From NCBI GenBank assembly GCA_902768605.1, contig CACXLY010000015.1:1-37443 (forward strand): 37,443 nt of DNA, written 5' to 3'. This document shows positions 32,353 through 37,443 of the stretch, in pieces; positions within the stretch are counted from its first letter, which is position 1, and every line of letters starts with the position of its first letter. Both the position numbers and the translations under genes were made by a program. The notes below the pieces were generated by a model. The model did no database searches. It saw only the letters and a program-made list of their open reading frames with translations, and was not told the origin of the DNA. This stretch comes from an uncultured Bacteroidales bacterium (GTDB lineage Bacteria; Bacteroidota; Bacteroidia; Bacteroidales; Bacteroidaceae).

Positions 32353-33876
32353 TTATTCCTTAATCTCCATCTTGAAGTAGTCGAAACGAGCCAAGCCACT
32401 GTTGCCGTAACAGAACAGCCCGACACGAATGCCTTTCCAATGGCCGTTGTGCATTGGGAACGGCTCTCCTGCTGGCTGGAAGGTCTTGCCGTCAAGGCTA
32501 TAGGAGAATTGATGGGTGTGCCTGAGGCAGTCGTTTGTAACACGAAGATGCAGCCGTTTGAAGTGACCTTTCTTGACCAAAGTTCGCTGACCGTCGGACT
32601 CAACAAAGATGCCTTCCTGCGTCAAGCCTATGCCACGGAACTCACGTCCTGTGCAAGCAATGCCGGCAAAGCTGTTGCCACGTGCCTCGACAAGCGTTGT
32701 GCTCTCGCAGACGTATCCCATCACCTTCTGCATCAGCATGTTGTGGCTTTCCTGCAGGTTCTTGGCAGGCAAAGCATGAAGCGTCAGGAACCCCTTTCGT
32801 TCTGTCAGGCTCCAAGCCTCGTCCCAAGGGTTGTGGTTCCATTGCCATTGCAATCCAAGAGAACTGGAAAAGTCATCGTCCGTCTGAGGCAAAGAGCGAC
32901 CAGCCGACTTGATAGGCTTTTGCCAAGAGCTGACAGGCTCTCCAATGCCGTTACCGTCTTTGTCAACGCCCATTAGAGGCCATTCGTCCAGCCATCGGGC
33001 CGGTTGTAGATGAAGCACTCGTCCGCGCTCGGGTGTGTCCTGGAAATGATAGAACCACCAACTGCCGTCGGGGGCATCCACCAAAGAGCCTTGATGAGGA
33101 CCGTTGATGTCGGTAGAGCCGCGTTCCAACATGATGCGCCGCTCGTACGGACCATAGATGTTTCTTGCCCTGAGAACTGTTTGCCAGCCACTGCTCACGC
33201 CGCCTTCGGGAATGATGAGGAAGTAATAGCCGCCTCGCTTCAACCACTTCGTGCCCTCGGCTACAGGTCCGCGATAGACCGTCTTGCCTTCGTCGAGCAG
33301 TTCCCTGCCGTCTGCCGACATCTTATGCACGATGATAGGACCGGCCCCGTGCTGACTGCGTCCCAGATAAGCCTGCCCATCATCGTCCCAGAAAGGGCAA
33401 GGGTCTTCCCATTTGCCAACACGCTTCACCAGATGCAAAGGCTCCCAAGGCCCGCTGGCACTGGTGGCAGTCGTCATGTAGAGACCTTCATCGGGTGTAC
33501 AGAAGTAGACGTAGAACCGCCCATCGTGGAAGCGGATGGCTGGAGCCCACGAACCGCCGCCGTAGTGCTGATTGTCGTTCCATCCGGGCTCGTCTATGCG
33601 GTTGTAAATCTGACTGATATAGCGCCAGTTGACCATGTCGTCGGACTCCAACACCTGCATGCCCATGAAGTGGAAATCGGAAGCCACCATGTAGAACTTC
33701 TCTCCGACGCGGATGATGTCAGGGTCGGAGAAGTCGGCATTCAGCACAGGATTGGCGAAAGTGCCGTCGTTCTGGTCGCCCCACGAAAGCGGGGCGCTGG
33801 CAGTCTGGGCATTTATGTTCTGAGCCAACGAAAAGGCCAACAAAAGGGAGGTAACGGAGGCATTAAAAGCTTTCAT
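32353..33876 (-). CDS. Glycoside hydrolase family 43
   Basis: A 507-aa exported GH43 enzyme of the beta-xylosidase/alpha-L-arabinofuranosidase type. Signal peptide at about 1-23 (SLLLAFSLAQNINAQ). The five-bladed propeller is about 38-310, with catalytic base Asp51 in DFSDPDII, pKa-modulating Asp158 in WEDPCPFWDDDG and acid Glu207 in GPVAEGTKW. A C-terminal beta-sandwich follows (about 330-507; FSYSLDGKTFQPAGEPF), as is usual in subfamilies acting on xylan or arabinan. It is the first gene of the GH43-GH5 pair; a strong promoter (33,917-33,948) precedes it. Confidence 0.94.
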   Translation of the reverse strand: MKAFNASVTSLLLAFSLAQNINAQTASAPLSWGDQNDGTFANPVLNADFSDPDIIRVGEKFYMVASDFHFMGMQVLESDDMVNWRYISQIYNRIDEPGWNDNQHYGGGSWAPAIRFHDGRFYVYFCTPDEGLYMTTATSASGPWEPLHLVKRVGKWEDPCPFWDDDGQAYLGRSQHGAGPIIVHKMSADGRELLDEGKTVYRGPVAEGTKWLKRGGYYFLIIPEGGVSSGWQTVLRARNIYGPYERRIMLERGSTDINGPHQGSLVDAPDGSWWFYHFQDTPERGRVLHLQPARWLDEWPLMGVDKDGNGIGEPVSSWQKPIKSAGRSLPQTDDDFSSSLGLQWQWNHNPWDEAWSLTERKGFLTLHALPAKNLQESHNMLMQKVMGYVCESTTLVEARGNSFAGIACTGREFRGIGLTQEGIFVESDGQRTLVKKGHFKRLHLRVTNDCLRHTHQFSYSLDGKTFQPAGEPFPMHNGHWKGIRVGLFCYGNSGLARFDYFKMEIKE

Positions 33877-33916
33877 GTCTTGTCCTTGTTTGTGCGTTCG
33901 TAATGATGTTTCGCTA

Positions 33917-33948
33917 CAAAGTTACGCATTTTTCCCTCAACCCGCAAA
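33917..33948 (-). promoter_or_regulatory. Bacteroidetes-type promoter for GH43-GH5
   Basis: On the minus strand, TTTG (33,948-33,945) and TAACTTTG (33,924-33,917) are 20 bp apart, a good match to -33/-7. It is about 40 bp upstream of the GH43 start. Upstream of it lies a seven-unit 22-bp array. Confidence 0.75.
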
Positions 33949-34007
33949 TCTCAGAGAAAATAAAGCGTATTAAACACAATAAGCATTCAAAAAGAGATTA
34001 AAACCCT

Positions 34008-34161
34008 CGTGTGAAGTTTGTAATTTACTCGTGTGAAGTTTGCGATTTTAACGTGTTAAGTTGCCAAACTCACCATGGTTAAGTTGCAAACTTAACGTGG
34101 TGAAATTGAAAACTTAACGTGGAGTGTTTGACATCACGCTGTGGAGTGTTTCCCATCAACC
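34008..34161. repeat. 22-bp tandem array, seven diverged units (before GH43)
   Basis: Units start at 34,008, 34,030, 34,052, 34,074, 34,096, 34,118 and 34,140, each exactly 22 bp, most beginning CGTG(G/T). Sequence identity between distant units is low but the period is exact. Unit 4 is a palindrome, TTAAGTT-GCA-AACTTAA. It lies between the VapE-type gene and the GH43 promoter. The remainder of this 499-bp gap is the promoter (33,917-33,948) and the repeat element at 34,214-34,372. Confidence 0.88.
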
Positions 34162-34213
34162 CCAGTTGTCCCATTCGTTCCATCTTGCCCATAAAAAACA
34201 CGCAGCCACAATC

Positions 34214-34372
34214 AAAAACACTCGTCACTCGTCAGGATTGCCCGCAAAATGTTGATTTTCAGAAGGTAACAGCCTGATGAGTGCCTGACGACTCATCAGG
34301 GCACTCATCAGGCTGTAAGCCGCTGATATTCTTTGCGTTGAGCCCATAACCTGACGAGTGACGAGTGTTTTT
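34214..34372. repeat. Palindromic element with 23-bp terminal inverted repeats (left copy)
   Basis: A perfect 23-bp inverted repeat forms the ends (34,214-34,236 and 34,350-34,372; CACTCGTCACTCGTCAGG type). Inside lies a 15-bp-arm palindrome, AGCCTGATGAGTGCC (34,271-34,285) with GGCACTCATCAGGCT (34,300-34,314). The right half, 34,286-34,377, recurs at 35,970-36,062. The element ends at the VapE stop codon. It looks like a small MITE or REP-type element. Confidence 0.85.
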
Positions 34373-34375
34373 AAT

Positions 34376-35596
34376 TTACGCAGCGACTTCAATCAACTTA
34401 TATGCTGCCCCCTTGTAAGTGTGCCTCATTTGGCATCCCAAATACTTCAAGGTTTGGCCGATTCGGATGTTGGTGGAATTGCCACGCTTCATCGAGGGAT
34501 AGACCTTCTGCAAGGCCTCGCTGACCTGCTTGCATGTGAGCCAAACACCCTCTTCTTCCTCATCAGGAAGACGGAAACACTGGTGCAACAGTCCTTCCAT
34601 ATCATCCGTTCTGAGGAAAGGAAGATTGGACGTCTGAATGCGAGCCACTTCATCGTTGCTGAACCAAAAAGGCGCCATTTCATCGCAAATTTCGTGCTTC
34701 ACTTGAGCATAAAGCTGGGCATGATTGATGGGCGAAATGTTGTCGATAAGCAGACCTTTCTTGATCTTCAAACACAGATAGCGACGGCTTCCTGTCGTAT
34801 CGCAGAGAGGATGAGGGTCGTTGGTCGTAGCCAGGAAGCTTGCATAACGAACTCTGTCCTCTTGCGACTTGCCAAAAATAGGACGACCGTTGACCTTTAC
34901 CTTCGAGAGTGTCTGCTTCAGCTTACCCTGTTGCGAAGGTCCCATATTGGCAAACTCATCGATGTTAACAATGAGGTTGTGGGTGAGGGCCATATCGCAG
35001 TCGAACTTATTGCCGAAGTTGATATGGTCGAGGTAGTACTGACGCAGATGTGCAGGCAAAAGCCTTACTGCAAAAGTGCTCTTGCCGCAGCCTTGAGGCC
35101 CAATCAGGACAGGCACACACTCGTTTCCGTGCAAGGGGTCCATTCCCATCCAATGAGCCACAACCGACCTCAACCAGACAGAGCACCAAGAGAGTTGCTC
35201 GGTTGTGATGCCAGGAAGTCGGCCAAAGAGGTCGGCCACATGGTTCCTGCCGTCCCATTGAGGCAACGAATCCAAGTAATCACGAATCGGGTTGAAGGCC
35301 GGAATGTCGTTCGAGCAGATGTACTCCTCGACATCTTGTTTGGGCGACTTCTTGCCTCCGATGCCAGCTTTCTTGGCTTGGCGAACGATGGAGTTCAGCA
35401 CCTCAGCCGTAACGGGTTGCCACTCAGGTTCAGCCTCTTTGCCAGGACAGACAGGAGCCATCTCCGTCTTGCCACTCAAGAGGTTACGACGAAATTGATA
35501 ATTCTCACTAAGGAACGTCTCTACCTGGTAGATGACGCCCTGCATCTCGGTCATCACCTCGGACGACTTAGAGATAAGATTTTTGGTTTTTTCCAT
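34376..35596 (-). CDS. VapE/VirE-type P-loop ATPase (primase-helicase-like), stand-alone
   Basis: A 406-aa protein with the VirE/VapE ATPase domain of phage and plasmid replication proteins. Residues about 95-150 form the lead-in (IRDYLDSLPQWDGRNHV). Walker A is LIGPQGCGKSTF (near 165), Walker B is NLIVNIDEFAN, and a sensor region follows (FLATTNDPHPLCDTTGSRRY). The C-terminus (about 330-406; VWLTCKQVSEALQKVYP, IGQTLKYLGC) matches the Bacteroidetes-specific DUF3874. The N-terminal primase-type domain found in longer homologues is absent, so this is probably an ATPase-only form. Upstream (35,597-35,930) lie 10-bp iteron-like repeats, and direct repeats bracket the gene. It may be a mobile-element replication gene or a domesticated remnant. 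Confidence 0.85.
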   Translation of the reverse strand: MEKTKNLISKSSEVMTEMQGVIYQVETFLSENYQFRRNLLSGKTEMAPVCPGKEAEPEWQPVTAEVLNSIVRQAKKAGIGGKKSPKQDVEEYICSNDIPAFNPIRDYLDSLPQWDGRNHVADLFGRLPGITTEQLSWCSVWLRSVVAHWMGMDPLHGNECVPVLIGPQGCGKSTFAVRLLPAHLRQYYLDHINFGNKFDCDMALTHNLIVNIDEFANMGPSQQGKLKQTLSKVKVNGRPIFGKSQEDRVRYASFLATTNDPHPLCDTTGSRRYLCLKIKKGLLIDNISPINHAQLYAQVKHEICDEMAPFWFSNDEVARIQTSNLPFLRTDDMEGLLHQCFRLPDEEEEGVWLTCKQVSEALQKVYPSMKRGNSTNIRIGQTLKYLGCQMRHTYKGAAYKLIEVAA

Positions 35597-35626
35597 AATT
35601 GTTAGTTTTTAGTTATTAATCGAGAA

Positions 35627-35634
35627 CAAATTTA
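35627..35634 (-). promoter_or_regulatory. -7 box before the VapE-type gene
   Basis: TAAATTTG on the minus strand lies 30 bp upstream of the start. I see no clear TTTG at -33; the 10-bp repeat array begins there. Confidence 0.5.
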
Positions 35635-35652
35635 CAATGTCTGTAAGGAGCA

Positions 35653-35712
35653 TTGTCTGTCTTTGTCTGTTATTGTCTGTTATTGTCCGTTATTGTCTTT
35701 CTTTGTCCGACT
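35653..35712. repeat. Iteron-like array A, six 10-bp units
   Basis: TTGTCTGT recurs, with small changes, at 35,653, 35,663, 35,673, 35,683, 35,693 and 35,703, exactly 10 bp (one helical turn) apart. It lies directly upstream of the VapE-type gene. Confidence 0.85.
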
Positions 35713-35713
35713 T

Positions 35714-35903
35714 TGCGAAGTTACGACACATTTTTTGCGCGACCAAATTCCGGCCATCGAATTGGGCCGATTTTCAGCATGAACTTCGTGAATTCCGCTG
35801 CGAAGTTACGACAGTCTGGATTGGCGTTGAAAACTTGCGAACAGATTTGAACAGATCTGAACAGATGATTAATGATTAGAAAAGATGCCGCGAATTTACG
35901 ACA
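35714..35903. repeat. Three TGCGAAGTTACGACA-type motifs with hairpins
   Basis: TGCGAAGTTACGACA occurs at 35,714 and 35,799, with a variant (GCGAATTTACGACA) at 35,890. Between them lie CGGCC/GGCCG and AACTTCG (35,782-35,788) / CGAAGTT (35,801-35,807) inverted repeats. On the minus strand the motifs contain TAACTTCG or TAAATTCG, one base off a -7 box. Confidence 0.6.
35839..35868. repeat. Iteron-like array B, three 10-bp units
   Basis: GAACAGATTT, GAACAGATCT and GAACAGATGA follow one another without gaps. They share the motif TCTGTT with array A but in the opposite orientation. Confidence 0.8.
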
Positions 35904-35969
35904 TTCTCATTGCGGTTTTCGAATAAAAGTCGAAAAAAGACACAAAAAAAAGCACACCAGACGAGTATC

Positions 35970-36062
35970 TGATGACTCGTCAGGGCACTCATCAGGCTCT
36001 ATGTCGTTGATTCTCTTTACATTAACCCCAAAACCTGATGAGTGACGAGTGTTTTTGATTTC
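35970..36062. repeat. Direct repeat, right copy of the 34,286-34,377 element
   Basis: Strongly similar over about 92 bp in the same orientation, with shared blocks CAGGGCACTCATCAGGCT and AGTGACGAGTGTTTTT. The left part of the full element is degenerate here. It lies 35 bp from the stop of the TPR regulator gene. Confidence 0.8.
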
Positions 36063-36096
36063 GTTTGAATTTCTTTGAGTAGTTGTTGGTATCAGT

Positions 36097-37443
36097 TTAT
36101 TCCGAGACGGCCAGCAAGTCGCTGCAAGTCTCTTCTGCACGCTTCACCCTGTTCCAAACCGTTTGTTTCTTGGCATCCATCACTTGGGAAATCTGTCCGG
36201 GCTTCATGCCAATCTTGAGCAGACATATTGTCTGGAGCAAAGGCACACGCATTTGCCCATTCAATCTTTCCTGAACCGTTTCCAAAAAGTTGGGATACAG
36301 CGTTTCTATTGCAGCCATCAGTCCTTCCCACGAACCTTCCTTCAGCTTCGAGCGGCCAGATGCAACTTCGTGGAAGTGAGCAATGATGTTTTCCGCCTTT
36401 TCTGTCGCGATGTTCATGAGGGCGATGCGCGTCAGTTCCTTGTTCACCATTGCCTTCTGTTCTAGCAATTTATCTTTGCCGATGAGTTCCTCGGTGAGTT
36501 TCTTCTGCTTGTAGTGATAGAAAGCCACAAAACCCATCAAGAGGCTTAAAAGTGCCAGACCTGCTATAACGGAAAAGAAGATGATACGTTCGCCCCTCTG
36601 CACGATGGCCCTCTCTGTCTCCTTGTCGCGGAGATAGCGGTACTCGTCTCTTGCCCTTTGTGTCTGCTCGAAAGCCCGCTCTGCAACGATGGTGTCGTTG
36701 GTTTCCTGCAAACTCTGGCCCCAAAGTGCCGCTTGCCTGTAGTCTCCCTTTTGCAGATAGCACCTTTGCAGGCCCGCAGAAGCCTCATACCTTCCTGCCA
36801 CATTATTCGTTTTTCCGTAGGCAACCTTGTAATATACGATGGCAGAGTCCGTCAGGTTTTTGTTCTCGTGACATTTCGCAAGGCAAAGCTCGTAGTTTTG
36901 TGGACGCAGTTCTTTCGGCAAACGGTTAACGATGGGTAGCAGACTGTCAATCTTATCATATTGATGATAGTCGGAATACGTAGCCAGCAAGGAAGACAAG
37001 ATGCGTCCGTGCTTTGACTGAGTGCCTTCTTTCTTGATGACGTCATACGATTGGTTGCAATACAGAAGGCTTTGCGCAGAGTCGTTCAGGTGCTTGTATG
37101 CAGAAGCCGCATCCATCAGATAGCATTCCAGATTCTTTCCCGACTGCTTTGCCAGAGCCACGGACTGCAGCGCCACATTCAGCTCCTCCTCATAGTTGAG
37201 CTGGAGCATATAGAGGTTCCTCAATTGTGAGAGAGCGTTTTGCCAGATAAGCGTGTCTGCATCCCTGCTTTGCTCCGCCATGCAGTCTGCAAAGCCGAAT
37301 CGGGAGAGGATGGAATGCAGTTGCGTTTGTCGCGCAAGCGAATTGTCAGCAGGTTGTATTGCTGCCGGACGAGTTCAGACGACTTTCGGACTGAGTCCCG
37401 CATGCCTTCTGCACGCACTTGGGCTTCCGAGGGCGACTTTTCC
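36097..37443 (-). pseudogene. TPR-TM-HTH regulator, frameshifted and cut by the window edge
   Basis: The main frame (36,097-37,281, 394 aa) has TPR-like helices (about 10-210; SAQSLLYCNQSYDVI, DSAIVYYKVAYG), a membrane helix (233-255; FFSVIAGLALLSLLMGFVAF), a cytoplasmic helical part and a C-terminal helix-turn-helix (LKIGMKPGQISQVMDAKKQT). This is the layout of Bacteroidetes TPR-containing membrane regulators. Upstream, another frame is open to the window edge and reads like the normal start of the family (LVRQQYNLLTIRLRDK), ending at 37,221. The main frame meets a stop at 37,375-37,377. So the gene probably changes frame between about 37,223 and 37,374, possibly with loss of some TPR sequence. 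Confidence 0.65.

Noticed and set aside
34008..34161. CRISPR array
   Set aside because: Units follow one another with no unique spacers and diverge strongly; no cas gene is present. The same applies to the other 22-bp arrays.
35653..35712. DnaA boxes
   Set aside because: The 10-bp units do not match TTATCCACA-type boxes; iteron-like repeats describe them better.
35637..35879. 80-codon frame on the plus strand upstream of the VapE-type gene
   Set aside because: Its N-terminal half is the translation of the 10-bp repeats, and no ribosome-binding or family signal is seen.

Overview
This window reads as the chromosome of a Bacteroidales bacterium, most likely Prevotellaceae. The evidence is a DUF4290 gene beside murA, Bacteroidetes-type promoters (TAnnTTTG with TTTG 19-20 bp upstream), a PCMD-domain protein, a secreted lamin-tail/CotH protein and GH43/GH5 glycosidases. 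The genus is inferred; no rRNA or other marker fixes it.

Layout. 1-2,326 (minus): ispG, broken by a frameshift, and purE. 2,503-7,850 (minus): a secreted CotH/lamin-tail protein, a SAM methyltransferase, and an unusual protein joining an ECF-type sigma factor, one membrane helix and an outer-membrane beta-barrel. 7,974-18,414 (minus): a long run of housekeeping genes transcribed in the order tsaB, DUF4290, murA, rimM, dxr, rseP, a small lipoprotein, cca, luxS, rpoN and a PAP2-like membrane protein, several joined by ATGA overlaps. 18,501-24,128 (plus): yicC, gmk, nadD, a PCMD protein, nspC and a secreted Gly/Ser-rich protein. 24,394-28,958 (minus): rsmI, a coiled-coil lipoprotein, hflX and class I fumarase. 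29,119-30,998 (plus): tdk, an AI-2E-family membrane protein and tRNA-Lys(UUU). 31,246-33,876 (minus): a GH43-GH5 glycosidase pair. 34,376-37,443 (minus): a stand-alone VapE/VirE-type ATPase inside a repeat-rich segment, then a TPR-TM-HTH regulator that looks frameshifted at the window edge.

How the genes work together. The core genes cover isoprenoid synthesis (dxr, ispG), cell wall synthesis (murA, with Asp in place of the fosfomycin-target Cys), tRNA and ribosome maturation (tsaB, cca, rimM, rsmI, hflX), nucleotide and NAD synthesis (purE, gmk, tdk, nadD), polyamine synthesis (nspC) and envelope signalling (rseP, rpoN, the sigma-barrel fusion). GH43 and GH5 probably act together on plant polysaccharide in the envelope.

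Most notable: (1) the sigma factor-TM-beta-barrel fusion, which would physically link transcription to the outer membrane; (2) the VapE-type ATPase, preceded by two sets of 10-bp iteron-like repeats and bracketed by ~90-bp direct repeats, which resembles a minimal replication module; (3) intergenic arrays with a strict 22-bp period at four loci, several made of palindromic units; (4) heptanucleotide arrays in the -33 region of three promoters; (5) a duplicated tRNA-Lys 3' end with its terminator.
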